Part shown: piece after piece, positions 9,445 to 18,419 of the stretch
How the letters are laid out: the number at the start of each line of letters is the position of its first letter
How positions within the stretch are numbered: position 1 is the stretch's first letter
Assembly: GCA_015665275.1 (NCBI GenBank)
Contig: JADFAL010000014.1
Span: 1-56,620, forward strand
Origin: Flavobacteriales bacterium
GTDB lineage: Bacteria > Bacteroidota > Bacteroidia > Flavobacteriales_D > Crocinitomicaceae
DNA: 56,620 bases
Reading direction: 5' to 3'
Position numbers and translations under genes: made by a program
The notes under the pieces: model-generated
Databases searched by the model: none
Told to the model about the DNA's origin: nothing
What the model saw: the letters and a program-made list of their open reading frames with translations, nothing else

Positions 9445-10635
9445 TCAACTGAATGGTGCTAGTGCCATCATTTGAATTCCAATTCGAAGTGATTCTGGAT
9501 CAATATCAAATCTAGGAGTATGGACTCCATGAACAATCCCTTTTTCTTCGTTTCGAACGCCCAATCGGAAGAAACACGCTGGAACTTCTTGAGAATAGTA
9601 CGAGAAGTCCTCGGCAGTCAATCGTATAGGCAAATCATGCACGACTTCAGCTCCCAAATACTCTTTAGACAGTTCTCTCATGTTGGCTGTTGTTTCTGGG
9701 TCATTTTCCAAATAAGGATACCCACGACTGATGTTTAAATCTACTTCGGCCCCGTTGGATTTTGCAATGCTACGGATACTGTTTTCAATTAACGCCAATG
9801 CTTCTTCTCGCCAAGGTTCATTCATCGTTCGGAAAGTTCCCTTTATATGCGCCGTTTCAGGAATAATATTCGTTGCGCCTAATGCTTCGAAGTGTCCGAA
9901 CGAAAGAACACAAGGTATTTTTGGATCACATTTTCTACTGACGATTTGTTGAAGCGAAGTAATTATTTCAGCCCCAGTAAAAATAGGATCGATACAACGA
10001 TGTGGCGTTGCTCCATGGCCCCCTTTTCCTTTGATGGTCAAATGAACTTCATCGCATGAAGCCATGTACAAACCTTCTTTGAAACCCAGGTGCCCGGTTT
10101 CCATATCTGGAAAAACGTGCAGTGCGTAAATACGATCTACTTTTGGATTTTCCAATGCGCCATCACGAATCATGTAAGTCGCTCCGCCAGGATTTTTTTC
10201 TTCTCCGGGTTGAAAGATTAGTTTCACTGGGTGCGGAAGTTCGTTTCGAATTTCGTGTAAGATTTCCGCTGCGCCCAACAAGACGGATGTATGCACATCG
10301 TGCCCGCAAGCATGCATCACTCCGTCAACTTTCGACTTATACGGAACATCGTTTGCTTCTAAAATGGGTAGAGCATCCAAATCTGCTCTGAGGGCCACAC
10401 ATGAAGCATCGGCATCGTGATGGTGTCCTCTAATAATTCCTACGATTCCTGTTTCTCCAACGCCGGTTTGATGTGCTACTCCAATAGCGGAAAGCTGTTC
10501 GCTTACAAACCGCATCGTTTCGTGTTCTTGATACGATAGTTCTGGGTTTGCATGCAAGTGTTCGCGGTATCCTCTTACCTTTTCGTAAATTCGATCTGCA
10601 GCGGATTTTATGTGATTCTTAATTTCAGAAGTCAT
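9445..10635 (-). CDS. M20-family N-acyl-amino-acid amidohydrolase
   Basis: The 396-residue enzyme shows the M20D pattern: LRADLDALPI, the metal ligands in MHACGHDVHTS, the FQPGEEKNPGG segment and the dimerisation-domain motif GHGATPH. Relatives hydrolyse N-acyl amino acids, hippurate or IAA-amino acid conjugates in the cytoplasm. There is no signal peptide. Its first 11 bases overlap the end of the TauE/SafE-like gene, which points to translational coupling. The exact substrate cannot be told from sequence. Confidence 0.9.
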   Translation of the reverse strand: MTSEIKNHIKSAADRIYEKVRGYREHLHANPELSYQEHETMRFVSEQLSAIGVAHQTGVGETGIVGIIRGHHHDADASCVALRADLDALPILEANDVPYKSKVDGVMHACGHDVHTSVLLGAAEILHEIRNELPHPVKLIFQPGEEKNPGGATYMIRDGALENPKVDRIYALHVFPDMETGHLGFKEGLYMASCDEVHLTIKGKGGHGATPHRCIDPIFTGAEIITSLQQIVSRKCDPKIPCVLSFGHFEALGATNIIPETAHIKGTFRTMNEPWREEALALIENSIRSIAKSNGAEVDLNISRGYPYLENDPETTANMRELSKEYLGAEVVHDLPIRLTAEDFSYYSQEVPACFFRLGVRNEEKGIVHGVHTPRFDIDPESLRIGIQMMALAPFS

Positions 10636-11017
10636 TGTTCAAAGTCTTAATTCCTGAGGTAATCATGCGAATGGAAACGTAGGCCATGAGCAACCCGAAG
10701 ACCAATTTCACAATGGATGGATTAATTCTCAGTGCCAATTTTGAGCCGATATAACCGCCAGCAACAAAAGTCAATGCAATGACCATCCCGAATTTCCAGT
10801 TTATATTTCCAGAAACCCAATAATTTCGAACCGCCAATATTCCAACGGGCAGTAACAAAACGAACAAACTCGTTCCTTGAGATTCGTATTGCGACATACT
10901 AAAAGCGTACATCAATGCTGGTACGATAATAACACCACCACCAATACCGACAAATCCACTAAGAATTCCGGCTCCAACACCGATGCTAATAAGGATTAAA
11001 AGCGTTTGCGTTTCCAT
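10625..11017 (-). CDS. TauE/SafE-family membrane protein, half-length form
   Basis: The 130 residues form about four membrane segments and carry the family hallmark GFVGIGGGVIIVPAL near the N-terminus, where many TauE/SafE proteins have GGGG-type loops. Full-length members have about 250 residues and 7-8 segments, so this is the short form, which may act as a dimer. The family includes sulfite, sulfonate and other anion exporters. Upstream, TACTTTTA lies 4 bases before the ATG and may be a weak internal promoter. It sits between the LuxE-like and amidohydrolase genes in one strand run. Confidence 0.8.
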   Translation of the reverse strand: METQTLLILISIGVGAGILSGFVGIGGGVIIVPALMYAFSMSQYESQGTSLFVLLLPVGILAVRNYWVSGNINWKFGMVIALTFVAGGYIGSKLALRINPSIVKLVFGLLMAYVSIRMITSGIKTLNNDF

Positions 11018-11035
11018 AGGATAAAAGTACGGAAT

Positions 11036-12001
11036 TTACTGCACCATTAAATTACATCCTCGCACATCGGAATGATCGAAGCGCCCCATAATTTCAAATC
11101 CGTTTTCGTGAAGTTTCCCTAGATCTTGCGTTTCAATGAATGAACAACTGTAAAGATTCGCTAGGTCGATGATATTGATCCCTCCCGTTTTACCATTGGC
11201 AATATAGTGGAATGGGTCGTTAACTTCTCGAATTAAGATCCGCATGGTGTGCCCCGGAACAAACAAACCGTCCCTTGCACTGTACCCCTGAGATAGTAAT
11301 TCCGTCATGCCGTACTCAGAGGAAATATTTTCGCAATTCAAACCAGTTTTCAAGCTTTGATGCAACTCAGCCTTGGTCATTTCCTTTCGTCGTCCTTTCA
11401 TACCTCCGGTTTCAATAATAGTGGCTTTGGATAAATCTGGATTTCTCATAGCGAGATCTAGAAGTGCGTAGGAAACTCCAAAAATTACGACTTGTTTACC
11501 AAGTGACGTGGCTTGCTGATAGCGTTCTATTAAAGCGTCGTATTCGCTCAGAAAAAAACCAGAAAGTTTTGATTGGGAATTCTGAATCAATTGATCTACC
11601 ATAAATACCAGACTCGATTCTCCTTGTTCCAAGTAATTCGGAAGCAAAGCGAGAATGACTTGATCGTTAGGATTGCCAATTTGGTTCTGGTAAATTTTCT
11701 GGAAGGTATGCCGATACAGATCCTTGAATGCAACGAAGTGCGTGCTTCGCTCACCTCCAGTACCACTGCTTTTGAAAAGTACTTCTGGCTCAAAATTGTT
11801 GGCGATAATCTGGTGACTTTTGAAAAACCGGATGGGTAGAAATGGAATCTGTTCTAGAGTAGATGGGTTGGTTCTTCCTGAGTAATTGCAATATTCTCTA
11901 TAGTCTGGCACGTTCTCATATTGAAATCGGAAAACGTCCAAAGCCAACGATTCAAAATCGGAGCTATCAAAATTGCGTATACGTTCTTCCAGCGGATGCA
12001 T
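11036..12001 (-). CDS. LuxE/PaaK-like acyltransferase (acyl-protein synthetase family)
   Basis: This 321-residue protein resembles LuxE: the N-terminal region with IPFLPIRFFKSH, the adenylate-type loop FKSSGTGGERSTHF near residue 85-100, ETGGMKGRRKEM and SSEYGMTELLSQGYS. LuxE activates fatty acids as acyl-AMP and holds them on a cysteine, while Bacteroidota homologues are widespread without luciferase, so the real role here is open (perhaps activation of an aromatic or acyl acid). No LuxC or LuxD lies nearby. The promoter box TACCTTTG ends only 4 bases before the ATG, suggesting a leaderless transcript. Confidence 0.8.
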   Translation of the reverse strand: MHPLEERIRNFDSSDFESLALDVFRFQYENVPDYREYCNYSGRTNPSTLEQIPFLPIRFFKSHQIIANNFEPEVLFKSSGTGGERSTHFVAFKDLYRHTFQKIYQNQIGNPNDQVILALLPNYLEQGESSLVFMVDQLIQNSQSKLSGFFLSEYDALIERYQQATSLGKQVVIFGVSYALLDLAMRNPDLSKATIIETGGMKGRRKEMTKAELHQSLKTGLNCENISSEYGMTELLSQGYSARDGLFVPGHTMRILIREVNDPFHYIANGKTGGINIIDLANLYSCSFIETQDLGKLHENGFEIMGRFDHSDVRGCNLMVQ

Positions 12002-12005
12002 GGAT

Positions 12006-12013
12006 CAAAGGTA
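12006..12013 (-). promoter_or_regulatory. -7 box 4 bases before the LuxE-like start
   Basis: The minus strand reads TACCTTTG, four bases (ATCC), then ATG. This places the predicted transcript start at or next to the start codon. Confidence 0.5.
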
Positions 12014-12023
12014 AGAAGAAGGA

Positions 12024-13784
12024 TTAAAGCGTCATACCAACAATGACAGCCGTCAATAAACAGGCGATAGTTCCTCCAATTAGTGCACGAACGCCCAATT
12101 TGGAAAGCAATCCTTTTCTCGTAGGAACAAGTGATCCGATACCACCGATTTGGATTCCAATGGACGCGAAGTTGGCGAATCCACAGAGCATGTATGTGCT
12201 CATGATGATTGATTTTTGTCCAATCATACCTGCTTCTTTCATTTCACCCAATCGAGGATAGGCAACGAATTCGTTCAAGATGGTTTTGGTTCCAAGAAGT
12301 TCTCCAACATAGACGGAATCCGCCCATTCAACCCCCATCATCCAAACTATCGGGCGACAAGCATATCCCAGAAGGAATTCAAAAGACAATCCGGAATAAA
12401 CACCGCCTGCCGCGATTGCTTCATTGGCGCCAGATAGATCTCCTACCCAACTCAAAAGACCGTTACCAAGAGCCATCAATGCGGTAAAGACCAAAAGCAT
12501 GGCCCCAACATTTACGGCAAGTTTTAGTCCATCGGTTGTTCCATTTGAGATGGCTTCCAAAGCATTAACACCAATCTTCTCTTTGGAGATCGCCATCTTT
12601 TCATTGATCTCATCTGTTTCTGGAACTAGAATTTTAGCTGCGATAATAGCAGCTGGTGCAGAAATAATGGATGCAGTCAAGAGGTGTTTCGCAAAGAATG
12701 CCTGTTGTACCGGGTCGTCTCCGCCAAGGAAGCTGACATAGGCCGCAAGTACACCTCCTGCAATGGTTGCCATTCCACCAGTCATCAAACACATCAATTC
12801 GGATTTGGTCATTCCTAATAAATAGGGTTTTACCAATAGCGGTGCTTCTGTTTGTCCTAAGAATACGTTTCCTGCTGCCGCCAAACTTTCTGCTCCGGAT
12901 AACTTCATGAAACGTTTCATTACCCATGCGAAAACATACACGATTTTCTGAAGAATGCCCCAGTAATAGAAGAGACTTACCAATGCTGAGAAGAAAATAA
13001 TGGTTGGTAACACTCTAAATGCAAAGTTGCCCAGTGCGGAATCCATGACACCGCTGGCCATGTTTGCGAAGAGAAATTCTACTCCGTCGTCAGTATATGA
13101 AATGAGTTCAACGAACTTCCCGCTAATCCAACTAAATGCTCCTTCTACAAAAGGAACTTTCAAAACCAAAAAAGCAATGATAAACTGAAGCGCGACGCCT
13201 TTTCCTATCAAACTCCAATTAATCGCTTTTCGATTCGTACTAAACAAATAAGCGATGAAGATCAAGAAGGCCATGCCCAACAAACCACGGATTACGGACA
13301 TGAAATTGAAACTCATGCCAGTGTCTGTATTCATTTTAGTTGCTTGATAAACAACTGTATTGATTCCATCTCCCTTGAAAATGATTCCCGTCTTTTTTCT
13401 CGAAATGGTCAAGTTTTGAACTCCAATCTCCTGAATCAATGAATCGCCAATAGTAGTTGCTACGTGGGCACCATCGCTAAAATGAAGAATTTTCGAAGAG
13501 CTACCTTCTCGGACCAGTACGGTTGAGTCGATGCTTTGAGTAATGTCGAGATCCTGAACCAAGCGAAGGCTCTTGCCGTCTAATGACCATGCACCTTTAA
13601 TAGTGTCTTTGGTTTTTCCGAAGTTATGTTTGAATTGGTCTCCGGTAAATTCAATGAAGTGCTTATTTCTCTTTGTATTCCATGTGCCTTCTAGACTTTT
13701 GGGATCAACTGACCCCTGTGCCGTTGCCGTCAAGTGGCCCAAAAGAAGAATGGGGAGTAGTAGTATGTAGGAAAGTTTATTCAA
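12024..13784 (-). CDS. nupC: Concentrative nucleoside transporter (NupC/CNT) with N-terminal lipocalin-like domain
   Basis: Residues about 163-586 are a CNT-family transporter with many membrane segments, the substrate motif GQTEAPLLVKPYL, and the long C-terminal helices. These proteins import nucleosides with Na+ or H+. Ahead of it is a signal-like segment (1-22) and a lipocalin-like stretch (about 30-150, GTW at 33-35) that ordinary NupC (about 400 residues) lacks and that would face the periplasm. The start codon appears to be TTG, 2 bases after the stop of the bifunctional nuclease gene, because no ATG occurs before the signal segment, so translation is probably coupled. Confidence 0.88.
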   Translation of the reverse strand: MNKLSYILLLPILLLGHLTATAQGSVDPKSLEGTWNTKRNKHFIEFTGDQFKHNFGKTKDTIKGAWSLDGKSLRLVQDLDITQSIDSTVLVREGSSSKILHFSDGAHVATTIGDSLIQEIGVQNLTISRKKTGIIFKGDGINTVVYQATKMNTDTGMSFNFMSVIRGLLGMAFLIFIAYLFSTNRKAINWSLIGKGVALQFIIAFLVLKVPFVEGAFSWISGKFVELISYTDDGVEFLFANMASGVMDSALGNFAFRVLPTIIFFSALVSLFYYWGILQKIVYVFAWVMKRFMKLSGAESLAAAGNVFLGQTEAPLLVKPYLLGMTKSELMCLMTGGMATIAGGVLAAYVSFLGGDDPVQQAFFAKHLLTASIISAPAAIIAAKILVPETDEINEKMAISKEKIGVNALEAISNGTTDGLKLAVNVGAMLLVFTALMALGNGLLSWVGDLSGANEAIAAGGVYSGLSFEFLLGYACRPIVWMMGVEWADSVYVGELLGTKTILNEFVAYPRLGEMKEAGMIGQKSIIMSTYMLCGFANFASIGIQIGGIGSLVPTRKGLLSKLGVRALIGGTIACLLTAVIVGMTL

Positions 13785-13786
13785 TG

Positions 13787-14380
13787 TTAGTTGCTTGCGC
13801 GCCTATTTAGTTCATCTCGAATTTTCGAAGCAAGCTCATAGTCTTCGTTGTCGACTGCTTCTTGCATTTTCTGATTGAGCTCATCGTCCGTAAGTGATTC
13901 CAGCGTTCCTCCACTTTTAACGGGTTCCTCCTCCATGCTTTCGGCAATAAGATCTTCTTCGCCCTCGCTTTCGTCCAGCATTATACCGGCACTTGAAAGA
14001 ATGGATTCATAAGTAAAAACGGGACAATTGAATCGAACACCAATGGCAATAGCATCGGAAGTTCGTGCATCAATCTCTAATGTTTGGCGATTTAGTTCGC
14101 ATACCAATTTGGAATAGAAGATTCCCTCGACCAAATTGTAAATCACCACTTCTTTCACACCGATCTCAAAGGCCTGTGCGAAATTTTTAAATAAGTCGTG
14201 CGTCAACGGACGGGTAGGGACCATTTTTTCTAACTCGATAGCAATCGCTTGAGCCTCAAAACCACCAATTATAATCGGTAGGCGTCGTTTCCCATTGGCT
14301 TCAGAAAGCACAAGGGCATAGGCGCCGGATTGCGTCTGGCTGTATGAAAGTCCAACAATTTCGAGTTTTATTTTTTCCAT
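13787..14380 (-). CDS. Bifunctional nuclease family (DUF151) protein with UVR motif
   Basis: The ATG at 14380 gives 197 residues beginning MEKIKLEIVGLSYSQTQSGA, the usual start of this family. An upstream TTG at 14404 is unlikely. The core (about 1-130) is the DUF151 fold with RTSDAIAIGVRF. The C-terminus (about 165-195) is a UVR-type helical pair (NQKMQEAVDNEDYELASKIRDEL), a protein-protein contact element found in UvrB, UvrC and ClpC. Plant and bacterial relatives have reported DNase/RNase activity. It follows etfA after a strong hairpin and is coupled to nupC, an order that I recall as conserved in flavobacteria. Confidence 0.87.
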   Translation of the reverse strand: MEKIKLEIVGLSYSQTQSGAYALVLSEANGKRRLPIIIGGFEAQAIAIELEKMVPTRPLTHDLFKNFAQAFEIGVKEVVIYNLVEGIFYSKLVCELNRQTLEIDARTSDAIAIGVRFNCPVFTYESILSSAGIMLDESEGEEDLIAESMEEEPVKSGGTLESLTDDELNQKMQEAVDNEDYELASKIRDELNRRASN

Positions 14381-14404
14381 GGTGCGCCTTGGCGTTTCAA
14401 ACAA

Positions 14405-14431
14405 TCAGGGAAGCTTTTGCGGCTTCCCTGA
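14405..14431 (-). terminator. Hairpin between etfA and the bifunctional nuclease gene
   Basis: A perfect 10-bp stem (TCAGGGAAGC with GCTTCCCTGA) and 7-base loop lies 24 bases after the etfA stop. On the minus strand it is followed by TTGTTTG, a weak T tract, so it may be a partial terminator or an mRNA 3'-end stabiliser. Confidence 0.65.
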
Positions 14432-14454
14432 CAGCATAAAAATACTACTTCTAA

Positions 14455-15393
14455 TTAATTAGCTGCTTTGAAGTTCTTCACAGCTTCCGTTAATCTTGGA
14501 ATTACTTCGAAGGCATCTCCGATAATTCCGTAATCCGCAGCTTTAAAGAATGGTGCTTCCGCATCGGTGTTTACTACAACGATTACTTTTGAACCGTTTA
14601 CTCCCGCAAGGTGTTGGATCGCTCCTGAAATCCCTGCAGCGATGTATAGGTTCGGGCGAATGGCAACTCCAGTTTGTCCAACGTGTTCATGGTGAGGACG
14701 CCATCCGATATCTGCAACCGGACGAGAACAAGCTGTCGCAGCTCCTAGTTCTGTTGCAAGTTCTTCAATCATTCCCCAGTTTTCAGGACCTTTCAATCCT
14801 CGACCTGCAGAAACAACCAATTCAGCTTCTGGCAATGGAATATCACCTTCCGGCTTTTTCGTTTCAATTACTTTAATAGCCGCTTCACCAGCATTACCGC
14901 TAAACTCTTCAACGCTACAGGCGCTTCCACCAGCTTCTGGTTGCAAGCTGTTTGGTAACAGAGAGATGATTTTAGTGTCCGTATTTACTTCAACGAATCC
15001 GTAAGCTTTCCCCGAGAATACGTTGACTTTTACTTTGTTTCCTTCCGGTACTGCGATAGCTCCACTTACCAATCCGGCTTTTAATTTCACAGATACACGC
15101 GGCGCTGCTGATTTCGCAATGAAGTCATGCGAGAATACAATAGTTGAGGCTCCTGCTGCTTCAGCTGCTGCCTTCACTACATTTGCAATCTGTCCCGGAT
15201 CGTTTGATGTCACCGAGCGATCTACCAATACTTTTCCAGCACCGTACTCACCCAACGAAGCCAATGTTGCTTCATCTGCACCTCCTGTGGTAACAACGGT
15301 TACGTCGCCACCCAATTTCTTTCCATAAGTAACAACTTCCAAAGCAGCTTTCGCTAAGCCGTTATTACTGTTGATATATACTAATGTTGACAT
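14455..15393 (-). CDS. etfA: Electron transfer flavoprotein subunit alpha
   Basis: The ATG at 15393 gives 312 residues starting [12 protein letters not shown]. An upstream extension of the frame would run into the intergenic hairpin. The FAD-binding C-terminal half is intact ([19 protein letters not shown], the QTG motif, [13 protein letters not shown] and the end [20 protein letters not shown]). With EtfB it carries electrons from acyl-CoA and other dehydrogenases to the ETF-quinone oxidoreductase. It is transcribed after etfB across an 81-base spacer that holds a long imperfect hairpin. Confidence 0.95.
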   Translation of the reverse strand: MSTLVYINSNNGLAKAALEVVTYGKKLGGDVTVVTTGGADEATLASLGEYGAGKVLVDRSVTSNDPGQIANVVKAAAEAAGASTIVFSHDFIAKSAAPRVSVKLKAGLVSGAIAVPEGNKVKVNVFSGKAYGFVEVNTDTKIISLLPNSLQPEAGGSACSVEEFSGNAGEAAIKVIETKKPEGDIPLPEAELVVSAGRGLKGPENWGMIEELATELGAATACSRPVADIGWRPHHEHVGQTGVAIRPNLYIAAGISGAIQHLAGVNGSKVIVVVNTDAEAPFFKAADYGIIGDAFEVIPRLTEAVKNFKAAN

Positions 15394-15407
15394 AGTTTTT
15401 TCTTTTC

Positions 15408-15472
15408 GTGGAAAGCTGAAAGTTTGAAAGTTGAAAGAAATCCTTCTACTTTCCACTTTAGGCTTTCCGCTT
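15408..15472 (-). repeat. Imperfect hairpin with GAAAG-type tandem arms (etfB-etfA spacer)
   Basis: The left arm (15408-15437) is a row of degenerate heptamers of the type TGAAAGT. The right arm (15444-15472) is close to its reverse complement (CTTTCC, CTTTA, CTTTCC units). Aligning one arm with the complement of the other gives roughly 80 percent identity by eye. It fills nearly the whole spacer and ends about 14 bases before the etfA start. Confidence 0.75.
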
Positions 15473-15474
15473 AA

Positions 15475-16215
15475 TTAAATGACTTTCGCTTCGTTGTGTA
15501 GTAACTCTACCAATTCGTCCATATTCTCAGGATCAATCATCTTACACTCCGATTTTGCCGGTGGCAATGAATAGCTTGTGAAAGAAGTCAAAGCCTGGAT
15601 ATCTGCCGGAGCAACGACATTCAATGGTTTTGTACGTGCGGCCATAATTCCGCGCATATTTGGAATACGTTGTTCCGCCATTCCTTTGGCACAAGAAACA
15701 ACTGCAGGTAATGCTACTTCAACCGTTTGAATTCCTCCAACGATTTCTGTATCCAATGTCGCAGTTGAACCACCTACTTCCATACGAGATGCTAGTGAAA
15801 CAAATGGAACATCCATTCCTTCAGCAATCATTCCTGCAACTTGAGATCCGTTGTAGTTGATTGTTTCTTTCCCTGTCAACACCAAATCAAATCCATTTGA
15901 CTTTGCATATTCGGCAATTTGCATTGCTGTATAATATGCGTCTGTCGGCTCGGCATCAATGCGAACGGCTTCGTCTGCTCCAATAGCAAGAGCTTTTCGG
16001 ATAACGGAATCATCCGCAGCAGAACCCACTGTAATAATAGATACGGATCCACCTCCAGCTTCTTTCAATTCAAGAGCACGAACCAAAGCGTACCATTCGT
16101 CATATGGATTGACAATATATTGTACTCCGTTCTCGTCAAACTTCGTATCGCCGTCTGTGAATGCGATCTTCGAAGTAGTATCCGGAGATTTACTTATACA
16201 TACAAGAATTTTCAT
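15475..16215 (-). CDS. etfB: Electron transfer flavoprotein subunit beta
   Basis: The 246-residue protein has the ETF-beta signature (GADEAVRID near residue 85, then LTGKETINYNGSQVAGMIAE) and the AMP-binding region typical of the subunit. It pairs with EtfA, encoded next on the same strand. The product has no signal sequence and is cytoplasmic. The region upstream is shared with divergent pdhB. Confidence 0.95.
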   Translation of the reverse strand: MKILVCISKSPDTTSKIAFTDGDTKFDENGVQYIVNPYDEWYALVRALELKEAGGGSVSIITVGSAADDSVIRKALAIGADEAVRIDAEPTDAYYTAMQIAEYAKSNGFDLVLTGKETINYNGSQVAGMIAEGMDVPFVSLASRMEVGGSTATLDTEIVGGIQTVEVALPAVVSCAKGMAEQRIPNMRGIMAARTKPLNVVAPADIQALTSFTSYSLPPAKSECKMIDPENMDELVELLHNEAKVI

Positions 16216-16533
16216 GAAATTTTCGCTTTAAAATCGAACGCGAAAATAGTAAAATCTAAGGGGAAAAAGTAGCGTAAAGCGCAGAGAAATAGGATCAAAT
16301 TGAAATTATTGGAGACGTATGAAGCATTTTTACTTGAAATCGCATCATGATTGCTTAATTGTAGCGTAAAATGAAAATCTCTAAATACTTCATGTACATT
16401 GCAATTGGTAGGGATTTAAATACTTATTGTTCAAAATACCCTAAGTGCAATAATTATTTCTTTTTTGTGATTCATGAAATTTGTACATTTGACTTCCGAT
16501 TTAGTCTTAATTTTGACTGTGTAAATTACGAAA
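16216..16533. other. Divergent intergenic region etfB / pdhB
   Basis: It contains the pdhB promoter at 16464-16491 and AT-rich sequence. A reading frame from 16371 that overlaps the start of pdhB has no family resemblance and starts upstream of the promoter box, so I do not call it. Confidence 0.6.
16464..16491 (+). promoter_or_regulatory. Promoter of pdhB
   Basis: TTTG (16464-16467), 16 bases, then TACATTTG (16484-16491). Both boxes match the Bacteroidota consensus and the spacer is a little short. The leader would be about 35-40 bases. Confidence 0.65.
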
Positions 16534-17514
16534 ATGAAAACATTACAATTCCGCGAGGCTTTAAGAGAGGCGATGTCAGAGGAGATGCGTGCCGATAAAA
16601 ACGTATTTCTAATGGGTGAGGAGGTAGCAGAATATAATGGGGCCTATAAGGTGTCTCAAGGTATGCTCGACGAATTTGGTCCCGACCGTGTAATTGATAC
16701 TCCAATTGCTGAGTTAGGATTTTCTGGAATTGCAGTTGGAGCTTCCATGAATGGATTACGCCCGATTGTTGAATTCATGACATGGAACTTTGCAATTTTA
16801 GCAGCCGATCAAATCATCAACAGTGCAGCAAAGATGTTGCAGATGTCTGGTGGTCAGTATCACTGTCCAATTGTATTTCGTGGAGGAAACGGTACTGCGG
16901 GACAGTTGGGAGCAACACACTCTCAAAGCTTCGAGTCATTCTATGCACACGTTCCAGGTTTGAAGGTGATTACGCCATCGAATCCTTACGATGCTAAAGG
17001 CTTGTTGAAGGCTGCAATTCGTGATGAGGACCCTGTTGTTTTTCTTGAGTCAGAGAAAATGTACGGAGATAAAGGAGAAGTTCCTGAAGGAGAATACATC
17101 ATTCCAATCGGTGTTGCAGATATCAAGCGCAAAGGACATAGCGTAACTATCGTGACATTTGGAAAAATTATCAAAGTAGCTCAAAAAGCGGCGGCGGCGT
17201 TGGCTCAAGAAGGGATTGAATGTGAAATCATCGACTTGAGAACAGTGCGTCCAATCGATTATGCAGCAGTAGTGGATTCTGTAAAGAAAACCAACCGTTG
17301 TGTTGTTGTGGAGGAGTCTTGGCCGTTAGCATCCATTTCTTCTGAAATTGCTTACCATTTACAACGATATGCATTCGATCATTTGGATGCTCCCGTAATG
17401 CGCGTTACTCAAACGGATACGCCATTCGCATTTTCACCAACATTGATTGAGGAAGCACTGCCAAACGTAGAGCGAATCGTGAATGCGGTGAAATCTACAT
17501 TGTACAGAAACTAG
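16534..17514 (+). CDS. pdhB: Pyruvate dehydrogenase E1 component subunit beta
   Basis: The 326-residue protein has the transketolase pyrimidine-binding core (MGEEVAEYNGAYKVSQGM, the catalytic-site glutamate region) and the C-terminal domain beginning around residue 200. It forms the alpha2beta2 E1 enzyme that decarboxylates pyruvate with thiamine diphosphate for acetyl-CoA formation. The E1-alpha gene is not adjacent: it stands as a single gene with its own promoter and terminator. Related branched-chain oxoacid E1-beta proteins look alike, but length and motif wording favour pyruvate. Confidence 0.92.
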   Translation: MKTLQFREALREAMSEEMRADKNVFLMGEEVAEYNGAYKVSQGMLDEFGPDRVIDTPIAELGFSGIAVGASMNGLRPIVEFMTWNFAILAADQIINSAAKMLQMSGGQYHCPIVFRGGNGTAGQLGATHSQSFESFYAHVPGLKVITPSNPYDAKGLLKAAIRDEDPVVFLESEKMYGDKGEVPEGEYIIPIGVADIKRKGHSVTIVTFGKIIKVAQKAAAALAQEGIECEIIDLRTVRPIDYAAVVDSVKKTNRCVVVEESWPLASISSEIAYHLQRYAFDHLDAPVMRVTQTDTPFAFSPTLIEEALPNVERIVNAVKSTLYRN

Positions 17515-17536
17515 AATTCACAACATAAAAATACAG

Positions 17537-17562
17537 AGGAGGTCATTTGGCCTCCTTTTTTT
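17537..17562 (+). terminator. Intrinsic terminator of pdhB
   Basis: AGGAGG (17537-17542) pairs with CCTCCT (17551-17556) over an 8-base loop, followed by a run of T. Confidence 0.85.
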
Positions 17563-17848
17563 ATGCGTATAAATGGCGCTTACAAGTTGATAGCTAATGC
17601 CTCAACCGAAATTCATGTAGCTCGTTTTCCCGAAATCCACAATTTTTTTAAGAGCGATTCAGCATGAATTGACACACATAACGCACATGTGTTTCTCAAA
17701 TGATTCGTGAATTGTCCCAAGGGATATCTCGCGATTTTAAAAACTAAACAATGCATAATCAATAGTATAAGTATTGCTAATTAAAATGTGAACAAAGCTT
17801 ATGCTTAGTAACGGTAGTTTTGTGCCAACTAAATTAAAATCACTAAAT
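17563..17848. other. Intergenic region before broken outer-membrane gene
   Basis: No gene is visible. The TAGTTTTG box at 17815-17822 matches the -7 consensus and would give a 20-base leader for the gene at 17849. Confidence 0.5.
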
Positions 17849-18364
17849 ATGAAGAAATTACTAATTGTTGTGAGAATCATTCTCATGGGTAATACGGCTA
17901 AGGCTCAGGATTATTATCACGGTCTTGGAGGTCAAATAAACTACGGTTTGTTTAAAAGCAACTTTGGGATTTGACGGAGGTCGCGGGCCTTCTTTCGGAT
18001 TATCGGCATATCCTTTCGCTGGGCTTTCGTTCAATACAGCAGCTGGGTCTTCACTTGGAGCAGAGTTGCCAATTGTTGGAGAGGTGCATTTTGGAGAATT
18101 TGACGATAGAGACTTCTTTATTGGTGCAGGCTTTTCAGCATCATTCACTGCTGGAGACGGAGATTTTGGTGGAGGTGGAGGTTCCATTCTCGGCCTACAA
18201 TTGTCACTAGGTGGTCAGTTTGAAGCTGCAGGCAGACTGCTTGGTTTGCGCTTTGCGTACACCTAGGCGTCAATAGAAATAAAACAACAGATTTATTGGG
18301 TGTTGAGTCATTGACCAAGAAATCATTGTTCTCACTGGGTGCATATTACTTATTTGGACAGTAA
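17849..18364 (+). pseudogene. Small secreted or outer-membrane beta-rich protein gene with two compensating frameshifts
   Basis: The ATG at 17849 starts a signal peptide (MKKLLIVVRIILMGNTAKA before QDYY). The frame stops at 17972 (TGA). Removing one A from the AAAA run near 17954-17957 joins it to a second frame reading GLFKATLGFDGGRGPSFG, rich in glycine and strand-like, which runs to TAG at 18264. A missing base near 18260 would join that to a third stretch (LGVNRNKTTDLLG to SLGAYYLFGQ, stop at 18362), in the original frame. Together about 170 residues. A promoter-like box and a terminator frame it. Function unknown. Confidence 0.7.
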
Positions 18365-18386
18365 TTTGTAGAAATTCTAAATTCGT

Positions 18387-18419
18387 AAAGAGTCGTGCAA
18401 ATGCTGTACGGCTCTTTTT
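18387..18419. terminator. Terminator between convergent genes
   Basis: AAAGAGTCGT pairs with ACGGCTCTTT (one G-U), loop of 11 bases, with T on the plus-strand side and T on the complement side, so it can serve both directions. Confidence 0.8.

Noticed and set aside
16371-16598. Plus-strand frame overlapping the pdhB start
   Set aside because: It starts upstream of the pdhB promoter box, overlaps pdhB in another frame and has low-quality composition.
17950-17975. Programmed ribosomal frameshift at TTTAAAAG
   Set aside because: A second unrelated shift is needed downstream and the family does not use frameshifting to my knowledge, so mutation or error is simpler.
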